Positions 6,880 to 14,845 of a stretch of DNA of 17,968 nucleotides are shown here, piece after piece. Each line of letters begins with the position of its first letter. Positions within the stretch are counted from its first letter, which is position 1. This DNA comes from MED-G78 sp964343355. GTDB lineage: Bacteria > Pseudomonadota > Gammaproteobacteria > Magnimaribacterales > D2472. The stretch spans positions 1 through 17,968 of the forward strand of contig CAYFJC010000027.1 in the NCBI GenBank assembly GCA_964343355.1. Direction: 5' to 3'. A program made the position numbers and the translations under genes. The notes under the pieces are model-generated. The model was not told the origin of the DNA, ran no database searches, and saw only the letters and a list, made by a program, of their open reading frames with translations.

Positions 6880-7995
6880 ATGGAAAATATTTATATCTCA
6901 GGAACTGGCTACTGGAAAGCAGATGAAATTGTTACTAATGATGAATTAGTTACTTCATTTAATAGCTACGTTGAACGTTTTAATAACGAAAATAAGCTAG
7001 AAATAGAAGCTGGAACCATAGAGCCTCTTGGTCTATCTTCTGTTGAATTCATTGAAAAAGCATCAGGTATTAAAACTAGGTATCTGATTGATAAAAAAAA
7101 TTGCTTAGACATTGATGTAATGAAGCCTGTTCTAAGACAGGAAAATTCAGAAAATATTTCAATACTTGCAGAGATGAGTGTTCATGCTGCAAAAGAAGCC
7201 CTTAATCAAGCTGGAATAGAGGCTAAAGATGTTGACGCTGTGATACTTGGAACATCTCATTCGGCAAGAAATTATCCTGCAGTAGCATGTGAGGTTATGG
7301 ATGAGCTTGGTATAGAGGGTTATGGTTATGACATGCTAATTGGATGTTCTTCAACCACTTTTGCAATCAGTAACGCTTATAGTGATATAGCATCCGGTCT
7401 AGCAAATACTGTTTTAGTTATAAATCCAGAGCTAACTTCTCCTCATAATGATTTTACTTTAAGAGATAGTCATTTTATTTTTGGTGATGCGTGTGTTGCT
7501 TCGGTTGTTCAAAAAAATTCAACATCAAAACATAGGGTAAAGATTCTTGATAGAAAGTTAGTTACAAAGTTCTCCAGCAATATCAGAAGCGACTTCGGAT
7601 ATCTAAATAGGGTTGAAGAAAATCCCAGAGATCAAAAAGATTTATTTTTTAAACAAAATGGTAAAAGTGTTTTTAAAGAGGTCTGTCCCATGGTTGCAAA
7701 TCTGATCACAGATCAATTACAGGCAGTCAACCTTGAAGCTTCAGATATTTCTCAATTTTGGCTTCATCAAGCCAATTCAAACATGTGCCGATTCATAATG
7801 ACCAAGATACTTGGTACCAGTGATTATGATCCGAAGATGGCTCCTATGATTCTTGGTGATTTTGGCAATGTTGCATCTGCAGGGTCATTGCTTTCATTTC
7901 ATCTTAATAATCATCTAGAAAAAGGTGATAAAGGAATTATTTGTTCTTTTGGTGCCGGATATTCTATATGCTCACTTATGATAGAAAAAGAATAA
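6880..7995 (+). CDS. Beta-ketoacyl-ACP synthase III, long FabH-like (PA3286-type)
   Basis: Thiolase-fold condensing enzyme of the KAS III family joining an acyl-CoA starter to malonyl-ACP. The catalytic triad is intact: Cys156 in MLIGCSSTTF, His296 in FWLHQANSN and Asn330 in GDFGNVASAG, with the usual C-terminal GAGYS loop. At 371 residues it is about 50 longer than housekeeping FabH, from insertions around residues 29-50 and 70-95. The N-terminal layout (SFNSYVERFN, SSVEFIEKASGIKTRY) and RDSHFIFGDA resemble, from memory, the Pseudomonas PA3286 group, reported to channel octanoyl-CoA from beta-oxidation into fatty acid synthesis. Thus it is probably an accessory shunt enzyme, not the main FabH. 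It stands alone, divergent from two ester hydrolases, which would supply fatty acids. ATG 6880 is chosen because the glycine-rich N-terminal strand ISGTGYW begins five residues later. Confidence 0.88.
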   Translation: MENIYISGTGYWKADEIVTNDELVTSFNSYVERFNNENKLEIEAGTIEPLGLSSVEFIEKASGIKTRYLIDKKNCLDIDVMKPVLRQENSENISILAEMSVHAAKEALNQAGIEAKDVDAVILGTSHSARNYPAVACEVMDELGIEGYGYDMLIGCSSTTFAISNAYSDIASGLANTVLVINPELTSPHNDFTLRDSHFIFGDACVASVVQKNSTSKHRVKILDRKLVTKFSSNIRSDFGYLNRVEENPRDQKDLFFKQNGKSVFKEVCPMVANLITDQLQAVNLEASDISQFWLHQANSNMCRFIMTKILGTSDYDPKMAPMILGDFGNVASAGSLLSFHLNNHLEKGDKGIICSFGAGYSICSLMIEKE

Positions 7996-8032
7996 ATTAT
8001 CATTCTTTTAAACATTAATAATAAATAATATT

Positions 8033-8038
8033 TATAAT
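8033..8038 (+). promoter_or_regulatory. Consensus -10 box TATAAT for the small membrane protein gene
   Basis: A perfect TATAAT ends six bases before the ATG at 8045, so transcription would be expected to start on or next to the A of the start codon, giving a leaderless mRNA. There is no Shine-Dalgarno between them, and the -35 region (around 8007-8015) is poor. Confidence 0.5.
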
Positions 8039-8044
8039 ACCCAC

Positions 8045-8191
8045 ATGGAAGAATATGATGGACTAATCGTTGCTTTATTATCAGCTGCACTGATGATATT
8101 TTATATATTTATTGAAGCAAGGCCGAAAGGGTCGCACTTCGTAGAAAGTGTTAAAGATACAATTTCTCGTTTCTTCAGATTCTTCAGATAA
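8045..8191 (+). CDS. Small single-span membrane protein, 48 residues, unknown function
   Basis: This short gene fills the gap between the ketoacyl synthase and the convergent nupC, which ends eight bases away. The product begins MEEYDG, has one hydrophobic helix (LIVALLSAALMIFYIFI, residues 7-23), then a basic tail EARPKGSHFVESVKDTISR ending in RFFRFFR. The positive-inside rule places the acidic N-terminus in the periplasm and the basic tail in the cytoplasm. The last codons include a perfect tandem copy of TTCTTCAGA (8171-8188). Evidence that it is real: sensible composition and topology, an uninterrupted frame exactly filling the gap, and a consensus -10 box placed for leaderless transcription. 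I do not recognise a family. Short membrane proteins of this kind often bind and tune larger membrane complexes, but no partner is indicated here. Confidence 0.6.
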   Translation: MEEYDGLIVALLSAALMIFYIFIEARPKGSHFVESVKDTISRFFRFFR

Positions 8192-8199
8192 AGATAATT

Positions 8200-9450
8200 C
8201 TAAATTAATAAACCAACTACTAATCCAGTCATGCATGAAGCAAGGGTTGCTGCAATTAATGCTTTAAATGAAACATCTACTAAATCCTGTTTTCGCTCAG
8301 GCGCCATAGCCCCCATTCCAGAAATTAAAATTCCAACAGAAGATAGGTTTGCAAATCCACATAATCCATAAAATGTTATTAATTTAGATTTATCAGACAA
8401 GAGTCCATCTTCAAGACTAGCCAATGCTGGATATGCTATAAATTCATTAAGTGCTGTTTTAACTCCAAGCAACTCTCCTGAAATAATAGCTTCACTCCAA
8501 GGGATGCCCATCAACCAAGCAATGGGTGCAAATACAAAGCCTAGAATTATCTCTAGAGAAAGATCAAAACCAAATTGAGCTCCAATCATTCCAAGAAAAG
8601 CATTTACTATATAAACCAATGCAAGAACAGTAATCAATATAGTTCCAACACTTACAGCAACATTGGCACCATCAGAAGTCCCTCTGGTAATGGCATCCAT
8701 TGTACTTTTATAAATTTTTGGTGTTTTGCTTTCATTAAAATCAGTTATTGAGTTTGATGGAATCATAATATTTGCGTACATAATTGCTGCTGGAACAGAA
8801 AGAACAGATGCTGTAATAAAATGCTGTATTAGATTTACGTCTGCAAATGAGACCTCAAGGATACTTATCAATGCAACCATAACAGAGCCTGCAACGGTAG
8901 CCATTCCAGCTGTCATTAAGATTAATAATTCCTTGTTAGTTAAAGTTTTCAAATAAGGTTTGATTAGTAGAGGTGCTTCTACCTGACCAATAAAGACATT
9001 TGCTGCAGCACCCAATCCCACAGGTCCACCAATATTAAATAATTTCTGACAAACTTTTGATAGCATATTTACGATAAATGGCAGCACACCCCAATACCAT
9101 AGAATTGCAGATATACACGACATCACAATAATGTAGGGTAATACTCCAAATGCAAAGGTCTCTAAAAGAGATCTATATGCAGGAGCTCCTTCCACTGGAG
9201 CAAAGCCAAATAAAAAGCTAGCACCTTCTTGGGTGGCCTGTTGAAGCACAAAAACCCCATTTCCAAGTATCTCAAAGGCATCAATAATAAGGGGTACTTT
9301 AAGTAAAATTAAAGCTAAAAATATCTGAGCTAAGATTCCATATAAAATATATTTATAATTTATTTGTTTGATGTTGTCTGAAAAAGGAATAGCAAGCGCA
9401 ACTAGGCCTATAAAGCCTATTAAGATTTGAAAAATATTTAATATATTCAT
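8200..9450 (-). CDS. nupC: NupC-type concentrative nucleoside transporter (CNT family)
   Basis: Inner-membrane Na+- or H+-driven nucleoside symporter, 416 residues, the usual bacterial CNT length. Diagnostic segments are the gate region FAFGVLPYIIVMS (99-111), the hairpin GAAANVFIGQVEAPLLIKPYL (147-167) and TAGMATVAGSVMVAL (180-194). The second-repeat segment KTALNEF (331-337) and GFANLSSVG (365-373) follow. By alignment with Vibrio cholerae vcCNT, the ribose-binding Glu336, Asn368 and Ser371 are kept, as are Gln156 and Glu158 of the nucleobase site. The intervening Thr of the GQTEAP motif is Val157, which may alter base preference. The gene starts three bases after the stop of the 2-oxoglutarate oxygenase gene, without its own clear ribosome site, so the two are one transcript and probably one pathway. 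Family assignment is firm; the exact nucleoside and coupling ion are not. Confidence 0.93.
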   Translation of the reverse strand: MNILNIFQILIGFIGLVALAIPFSDNIKQINYKYILYGILAQIFLALILLKVPLIIDAFEILGNGVFVLQQATQEGASFLFGFAPVEGAPAYRSLLETFAFGVLPYIIVMSCISAILWYWGVLPFIVNMLSKVCQKLFNIGGPVGLGAAANVFIGQVEAPLLIKPYLKTLTNKELLILMTAGMATVAGSVMVALISILEVSFADVNLIQHFITASVLSVPAAIMYANIMIPSNSITDFNESKTPKIYKSTMDAITRGTSDGANVAVSVGTILITVLALVYIVNAFLGMIGAQFGFDLSLEIILGFVFAPIAWLMGIPWSEAIISGELLGVKTALNEFIAYPALASLEDGLLSDKSKLITFYGLCGFANLSSVGILISGMGAMAPERKQDLVDVSFKALIAATLASCMTGLVVGLLI

Positions 9451-9453
9451 GGC

Positions 9454-10359
9454 TTAGTATAACTTAATAGCTTTTAATCTTTCATTTAAAAAATCATCAG
9501 CTAAGACACCTTCATCTTCTTCATTAAAGATCGATTTAAGAACTATATTGGGTGCTGGATGAAGAAAAAATGGAATGCTGTAACGAGATTTTGACTTTGA
9601 TCCAGGGTAATTAATAACTCTATGAGTTGTGCTTAATAACATCCCATCTGTAACAAGCTGCATCATATCTCCAATATTACAAACTATTGCATTAGAGGAT
9701 GCCTTTATAGGAATCCAATCACCTTTTTTAGATTTAACTTCAAGACCCGACTCTTCAGCCCCAACCAATAAAGTTATAAGGTTTATATCTTCATGCGCTC
9801 TAGCACGTAAATTATTGGTATCGTTTGTAACAGGCGGATAATGAATAAGTCTTAAAAGTGAATTGCCTTTATTTGTCCATGGGTCAAAGAAATTAGAATC
9901 TTGATTTAGCAGTAGTGCTATGATTTTAAGAACGTTCATTCCTAGACCATTGATAGCTAAAAATAATTCATCAAAATTATTATTAAATTCTGTAATTTCT
10001 TCCACATTAATATTGGTATGAATTCTAGAATCATAGCTTTGATCCGTATTGGGACCATGATGCCAAAATTCTTTTTGATCTGGTGTCACCTCTCCTAGAG
10101 CAGTTTCTTTGCCGAATGGTGTATAACCTCTTGCTCCAGCATTTTGAGGAAAAGCGTACTTAACTTTACTATCTACTGATAAATCAAAGAATTCCTTAGA
10201 TAAATTATAACTATTAGCTAGAAGTTCGGGATTTAGCCCGTGATCAGTAATGCTAAAAAAACCATACTCGGTTAAAGCATTTTTAAGCTCTACTAAGGCC
10301 TCTTTATTACCATCTTTGATATCTAGGTAGGATAATTCTGGTATTACTTGATTAGACAT
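9454..10359 (-). CDS. 2-oxoglutarate/Fe(II) oxygenase, isopenicillin N synthase-like
   Basis: Cytoplasmic non-haem iron dioxygenase of 301 residues with the N-terminal DIOX_N domain (about 5-115, including YGFFSITDHGL at 32-42 and ARGYTPFGKE at 76-85) and the C-terminal 2OG-FeII_Oxy jelly roll. The iron triad is complete: His189 and Asp191 in AHEDINLITLL and His246 in STTHRVI. The 2-oxoglutarate carboxylate clamp is Arg259/Ser261 in SRYSIPF. Family members hydroxylate or desaturate diverse small molecules; this group also includes thymine 7-hydroxylase and other pyrimidine-processing enzymes. Because it is followed three bases later by a nucleoside carrier, a nucleoside or nucleobase substrate is an attractive inference but unproven. 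The ATG lies only 14 bases beyond the T-run of the upstream terminator, leaving room for only a -10 box and practically no leader. Confidence 0.9.
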   Translation of the reverse strand: MSNQVIPELSYLDIKDGNKEALVELKNALTEYGFFSITDHGLNPELLANSYNLSKEFFDLSVDSKVKYAFPQNAGARGYTPFGKETALGEVTPDQKEFWHHGPNTDQSYDSRIHTNINVEEITEFNNNFDELFLAINGLGMNVLKIIALLLNQDSNFFDPWTNKGNSLLRLIHYPPVTNDTNNLRARAHEDINLITLLVGAEESGLEVKSKKGDWIPIKASSNAIVCNIGDMMQLVTDGMLLSTTHRVINYPGSKSKSRYSIPFFLHPAPNIVLKSIFNEEDEGVLADDFLNERLKAIKLY

Positions 10360-10365
10360 AATATT

Positions 10366-10371
10366 ATTTTA
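10366..10371 (-). promoter_or_regulatory. Possible -10 box TAAAAT for a leaderless oxygenase-nupC transcript
   Basis: On the - strand TAAAAT ends six bases before the oxygenase ATG, the same spacing as at the small gene at 8045, so transcription could begin at the start codon. There is no Shine-Dalgarno in the 14 bases after the terminator. The -35 position would fall inside the terminator hairpin and shows no good match. Read-through from the Oar-like gene is the alternative. Confidence 0.35.
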
Positions 10372-10373
10372 GC

Positions 10374-10402
10374 AAAAAAAAGGGCAGTGAACTGCCCTTT
10401 TT
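10374..10402 (-). terminator. Rho-independent terminator of the Oar-like receptor gene
   Basis: An 11-bp stem (AAAAAGGGCAG at 10377-10387 pairing with CTGCCCTTTTT at 10392-10402) with a TGAA loop is followed on the - strand by a run of eight T. It begins 17 bases after the Oar-like stop codon. This is the only textbook intrinsic terminator in the window. The T-run on the + strand side is shorter but present. Confidence 0.9.
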
Positions 10403-10418
10403 AATCAACTAATTACTA

Positions 10419-13400
10419 TTAGAATTTGTAAGCAAATCCTAACTGCATTCTATAACGTGAGCTATATGAATCTGTACTAGGACCTCTATCATCTATACCA
10501 GTAATGATAATTTGACCAGCTGAATTAAATCCATCTGATTCAAGAAGACCTCTTGATCCATAACTGTAGTACTTTTGCTGGCCCTTTTCATCATCAATCA
10601 AGTTCATTAGATTTAGAACATCTAGATAGATGAATAGCTTATGACCCTCAATAAATGTTGGAACTTCTTGAGCAATTCTCATGTCAAGCTGCTTAGTCCA
10701 AGGTAATGTAGAATGATTTCTAGGCATTACTCTTCCAGCCCAGCTGTTTAAGCCAGCTTTTGTAATAGCATTCATAACATCTGCTTCTGATACTCCATCA
10801 TAGACAACATTGGCATCGCCAGCAGTAGGAACATACATTAATGTACTTCCATCATCCATACCATTATCAAATCCGTCAAGAACATAACTAAATGGTGATC
10901 CTGAATATGCTTTATAGAAAAGTGAAACCTTTGTAGGAGCGCCATCAAAGATATTCATTGTTTTATCAAAGCCCATTACAAGTCTATGCTCATTTGACCA
11001 ATTTGTTGGTGCTGTAGGAACATTCTTAATATCAGCATTTGGCATATAACGTAAGTTAGATGAAGCTTGTGAAGAAGTTGCTGACCAACCGCTAGAAGCT
11101 TTCATGCCAGTATAACTAAGGAATACACTTCTACCATTATCAAAGTCTTTATCAAATCCAAAAGTCATTGATTCAGAACTTGTGCCTTCTGCATTAGTAA
11201 TGACAGTATGTCCATAACCATTGTATGAAACAATTCCTGTAGGAGAAGATTGATCAACTGTATGAGAAGCATCATAGAAACCTATGCCTTCTTTTGCATC
11301 ATCTCTGTTGTAAGCAAATCTTAGGTTATAGCCATTAGCTGTAACTAAATCTAACTCAAGAGAAGTTTTCCAAGTTGAAGGTGTTTCATAGTTTGGATCG
11401 ATTCCTTCTGCTCCACCTGGTGATACAGATCCTGGAGGAATTAGACTATATAAATCAGCATCTCCATAAAAACATGTTGGATCGCCTGCAACAGGACATG
11501 GTGAGTAGTATCTAGCGCCATAAGTAGCAACACCAGAGTTAGAGAAAGGACTTGCTAACCATACATTTGGAACTCTTCCTGCAAATAGGCCAATTCCACC
11601 TCTAAGTTCAGCAGAAACTATTCTACTTGAACCTGACATTAGATCGGTAGCATCAAGATTAAATCCAACTCTTGGTTGAATAATTCTTGATTTAGCTGGA
11701 GTAGCATTAGAGAAACCTAATACTTCAGAAGCGCTAGCGTTATAGGCTGGCCCATTATCCATTGCAAAAGTATCTAGTCTTACACCGGCTAAAACAGTCA
11801 ATATATCAGATACATACATTTTATCTTGGATATATATTGTTTTAAATGTACCAGAGAATGCTGCAGCAGCATCGTAAGGATTACCTGTAGCTGACTGATT
11901 AAATCTAAAGAAACTTGGAACACCTGCTTCAAAGTTATCTACTCCTTTAAACTGATATGCGCCATCTTCTCTAGAGATAAATAGGTTACTTACAAATTTA
12001 TCTATAACGTCATAACCCATAGTGATTTCATGATCACCTGCTGTTATCACACCTTTAATATTTATGATTTCATCTGTAGCAGAAGTCTCATTAGCACTTC
12101 TATACTTATCTCCTCCGAGGAAGATTGATTCTCTTGAACCTGAAGTATAACCACCATTAGAATCAGTAATACGGATTTCAACATGAGGGAAGTCTTCTCC
12201 ACCCAATGCATCCTGGTCATTTGTATACTCAACATCTGAGTGTTTAACCTGAACATAGAAATTATCAGTTACATCCCCATACCAAGAAAAAGTTGTTTTC
12301 TCATTCGTTGTTGGGTAGTTATAGTAATGTGAGCTAAATCTAATATCATAGTTATAAGGCTTAACTGAGTTATCCTCTGAGTAACTATAGACATATTCCA
12401 ATCTATTTCTATCATTAACAATGTAATCAAGTTTAGTAAGCTGCTTCTCAGCCATTTCTGGTGGAGGAGAGAAATTTGGTGATCCTGGATCGTAGTTATA
12501 CAAAGTTTTTGTAATATTTGTAATTCTATCAATAAGAGCCTGATCAGCAATTCGATATAAAACTTCTTCAGAAGGAGTTAATGATTCAAATTCTTCATAT
12601 GCAGTAAAGAAGAAAAGTTTATCTTTAATAATTGGTCCACCTAAAACAAAACCTGTAGTTTCGTCTTCAAACTGACTTGGAGCACTTCCATTTAAGTCAC
12701 CAACATTATTTTCATCTGTTGAGTAGTAGTAACCCATTCCTTTAAACTCATTAGTACCGGATTTAGTAACAGCATTAATACTTGCGCCTGTAAAGTTTCC
12801 TTTAGAAACATCAAATGGACTTATATCAACTGAAATTTGCTCTAATGTTTCAATACTTATTGGGTTTCTTACTGATGGGAAGCCGTTAGCATTTAATCCC
12901 AATGGATCATTCTGAGCAACACCGTCAACAGTAAAGTTGTTATATCTATTATTTGTTCCAGAAACAGAAATTGATGCATTTCTTGCTTGTCCATTTACAA
13001 CAATTCTTGAATCTTTCTTTACATATTCTGAAATTGATCTTTCGATACTTGGAGTACCTTCAATATCAGCTGCAGAAATAGCAAGCCCAGAACCAAATTT
13101 AGTAAATGATGTTTTGACACCAGTGACTACAACTTCATCCATTGAGCCTCCAGAAAGACTAACATCAATATTGGATGTTTGAGATACATTTAAGTAAACA
13201 CCAGAAAGCATTTCAGGATTGTATCCCTCTTTACTTACTTTAATTACATATGGTCCACCCGGTCTCAAGTTAGCAACAGAAAATGATCCGTCAGCTCCTG
13301 AAACTACAGTTTTTGAAGACCCAGTTGGAGTATGTGTAATTTGTATAGAAGCGTCTGAAACATTTACATCACCACGAATCGAAGATGTTGTTTCATTGGC

Positions 13401-13460
13401 TGCATAAACAGATCCACTAATAAAAAATACAGTTAACAAAGATAAATACCACTTATTCAT
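10419..13460 (-). CDS. Oar-like TonB-dependent receptor with carboxypeptidase-regulatory domain
   Basis: Large outer-membrane receptor of 1013 residues. Order of parts: signal peptide (MNKWYLSLLTVFFISGSVYA, cleavage near 20); a beta-sandwich CarboxypepD-regulatory-like domain (about 25-103, with GADGSFSVANLRPGGPYVI); a TonB box-like DEVVVTG (108-114); a plug domain with NRYNNFTVDGV, QNDPLGLNANGFPS and SPFDVSKGNFTGASINAVTKSGTNEF (roughly 170-239); then a long barrel ending LGFAYKF. The plug strings are characteristic of the Oar family, first known from Myxococcus, whose members are linked to protein or peptide handling and development; the ligand here is unknown. Only two cysteines are obvious in the barrel, Cys655 and Cys663, probably an extracellular-loop disulfide. 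It is monocistronic: a promoter upstream, an AGAGGGAA ribosome site 5 bases before the ATG and a strong terminator downstream. Confidence 0.93.
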   Translation of the reverse strand: MNKWYLSLLTVFFISGSVYAANETTSSIRGDVNVSDASIQITHTPTGSSKTVVSGADGSFSVANLRPGGPYVIKVSKEGYNPEMLSGVYLNVSQTSNIDVSLSGGSMDEVVVTGVKTSFTKFGSGLAISAADIEGTPSIERSISEYVKKDSRIVVNGQARNASISVSGTNNRYNNFTVDGVAQNDPLGLNANGFPSVRNPISIETLEQISVDISPFDVSKGNFTGASINAVTKSGTNEFKGMGYYYSTDENNVGDLNGSAPSQFEDETTGFVLGGPIIKDKLFFFTAYEEFESLTPSEEVLYRIADQALIDRITNITKTLYNYDPGSPNFSPPPEMAEKQLTKLDYIVNDRNRLEYVYSYSEDNSVKPYNYDIRFSSHYYNYPTTNEKTTFSWYGDVTDNFYVQVKHSDVEYTNDQDALGGEDFPHVEIRITDSNGGYTSGSRESIFLGGDKYRSANETSATDEIINIKGVITAGDHEITMGYDVIDKFVSNLFISREDGAYQFKGVDNFEAGVPSFFRFNQSATGNPYDAAAAFSGTFKTIYIQDKMYVSDILTVLAGVRLDTFAMDNGPAYNASASEVLGFSNATPAKSRIIQPRVGFNLDATDLMSGSSRIVSAELRGGIGLFAGRVPNVWLASPFSNSGVATYGARYYSPCPVAGDPTCFYGDADLYSLIPPGSVSPGGAEGIDPNYETPSTWKTSLELDLVTANGYNLRFAYNRDDAKEGIGFYDASHTVDQSSPTGIVSYNGYGHTVITNAEGTSSESMTFGFDKDFDNGRSVFLSYTGMKASSGWSATSSQASSNLRYMPNADIKNVPTAPTNWSNEHRLVMGFDKTMNIFDGAPTKVSLFYKAYSGSPFSYVLDGFDNGMDDGSTLMYVPTAGDANVVYDGVSEADVMNAITKAGLNSWAGRVMPRNHSTLPWTKQLDMRIAQEVPTFIEGHKLFIYLDVLNLMNLIDDEKGQQKYYSYGSRGLLESDGFNSAGQIIITGIDDRGPSTDSYSSRYRMQLGFAYKF

Positions 13461-13491
13461 AACAGTTCCCTCTTTTTGATAAGATAAGATT

Positions 13492-13521
13492 AATATAATT
13501 TAATAATATACCTTTTTGCAA
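13492..13521 (-). promoter_or_regulatory. Sigma-70-like promoter of the Oar-like gene
   Basis: On the - strand TTGCAA (13521-13516) and TATATT (13497-13492) are separated by 18 bp, predicting a start near 13485 and a leader of about 25 bases. That leader carries the ribosome site AGAGGGAA (13473-13466) before the ATG at 13460. The boxes match consensus moderately well. Confidence 0.5.
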
Positions 13522-13596
13522 CCCTAGGAAAGAGAAACTGGGCTCATTAATGTGATTTCTTTGTGAACTTTTAAAACTTCTTAATTCTTTGCTTAA

Positions 13597-14844
13597 TTAA
13601 GTTAAATCAATATGCGTTTTATCCATAAATTTAACCAAAGCTTCTGGAACTTTTATTGAGTTTTTGCCATCAAAATTATTTTCTATAACTGCAATAAGCG
13701 CCCTGCCTGCTGCTAATGCAGATCCATTAATGGTATGAGCAAAAACTTTATCTTTCCCATCTTTAATTCGTATTTTTCCTCTTCTAGCCTGAAAGTCTAA
13801 AAAATTAGAACAAGATGAAATTTCTCTATATTTATTTTGACTTGGCATCCACACCTCTATGTCATATGTCTTTGCTGCAGTAAAACCAAGATCGCCTGAA
13901 CACAGCTCAATAACTTGATAAGGTAATTCAAGCACTTGTAAAACTTCTTCTGCATTAGCAAGCAGCCTATCAAGAGCATCATAAGAATTATCAGGATGGA
14001 CTATTTGAACTAATTCAACCTTTTCAAATTGATGTTGCCTAATTAGACCTTTGGTGTCTTTGCCATAGCTTCCAGCTTCAGAGCGAAAACAGGGAGTATG
14101 AGCAGTTAGCTTGATAGGCAGATCATCTAAGTCATTAATGGTATCTCTAAAAAGATTTGTGAGAGGAACTTCAGCAGTTGGAATAAGATACATATCATTA
14201 GAGAGTTTAAATAAATCTTCTTCAAATTTTGGAAGTTGGCCAGTTGCTTGAAGAGAATCTGCATTGGCAATAAATGGAACGTAATGCTCTTGATAACCAT
14301 TTTTAATAGCCAAATTAAGCATTAGGTCTATCAGCCCTCTTTGCAGTTTTGCAATATCATTTCTCAAAACAGAAAAACGAGTACCTGATAATTTTACAGC
14401 TAACTCAGAATCAATATCTTTAGCAATCTCAATATGGTCTTTTGTATTTGATGAACTAGGAACGCCAAATTTTTTAATTACAACATTATCATTTTCGCTA
14501 GAACCAATGGGCGCTTCTGGATGAGGGATATTTGGAATATCTAATAAGAAAATTTCTAACTCAATTTGAATATTTTTTAAATCTTCTTCGCCTACTTTTA
14601 ATCTATCATTGATTTTGTCTATATCACTTTTTAAAATATCAGTAGAAGCTCCTGATTTTTTTAACTCGGCAAAATTGTTCGATAATGTCTTTCTTTCTGA
14701 CTGTAGAGATTCGACATCAATTTGTAATGTTTTTCTTTTTGAATCTATTTCAGTAAATTTTTTAATATCTAATGAATAGCCTTTATTATTGAGAGCATCT
14801 AATACTTCGCTTGAAGAATCTCTTAATAATTTTATATCTAACAT
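13597..14844 (-). CDS. serS: Seryl-tRNA synthetase
   Basis: Class II aminoacyl-tRNA synthetase charging tRNA-Ser (and tRNA-Sec where present) with serine in the cytoplasm. The 415 residues begin MLDIKLLRDS, standard for SerS, then a long antiparallel coiled-coil arm (about 28-105) that binds the long variable arm of tRNA-Ser. The catalytic domain shows motif 1 (about 180-195), the TAEVPLTN serine-site segment (223-230), motif 2 FRSEAGSYGKDTKGLIRQHQF (253-273) and motif 3 NGSALAAGRALIAVIEN (373-389). All key residues, including the motif 2 and motif 3 arginines, are present. It starts one base after the crcB stop, so it is the last gene of the ftsK-lolA-crcB-serS operon. No convincing intrinsic terminator follows; only a weak AT-rich inverted repeat lies at 13580-13601. 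Confidence 0.98.
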   Translation of the reverse strand: MLDIKLLRDSSSEVLDALNNKGYSLDIKKFTEIDSKRKTLQIDVESLQSERKTLSNNFAELKKSGASTDILKSDIDKINDRLKVGEEDLKNIQIELEIFLLDIPNIPHPEAPIGSSENDNVVIKKFGVPSSSNTKDHIEIAKDIDSELAVKLSGTRFSVLRNDIAKLQRGLIDLMLNLAIKNGYQEHYVPFIANADSLQATGQLPKFEEDLFKLSNDMYLIPTAEVPLTNLFRDTINDLDDLPIKLTAHTPCFRSEAGSYGKDTKGLIRQHQFEKVELVQIVHPDNSYDALDRLLANAEEVLQVLELPYQVIELCSGDLGFTAAKTYDIEVWMPSQNKYREISSCSNFLDFQARRGKIRIKDGKDKVFAHTINGSALAAGRALIAVIENNFDGKNSIKVPEALVKFMDKTHIDLT

Positions 14845-14845
14845 A

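Noticed and set aside
8171..8188. Tandem TTCTTCAGA repeat as a repeat element or regulatory iteron
   Set aside because: Only two copies, in frame, and explained by the RFFRFFR codons of the small protein.
12937..13407. Two open frames of 62-81 codons on the + strand opposite the Oar-like gene
   Set aside because: They are antisense shadows of a well-supported receptor, with no ribosome site and no recognisable protein features.
13580..13601. CTTAATT...AATTAAG inverted repeat after serS as a terminator
   Set aside because: The stem is pure AT except its ends and no T-run follows on the - strand, so it would be too weak.
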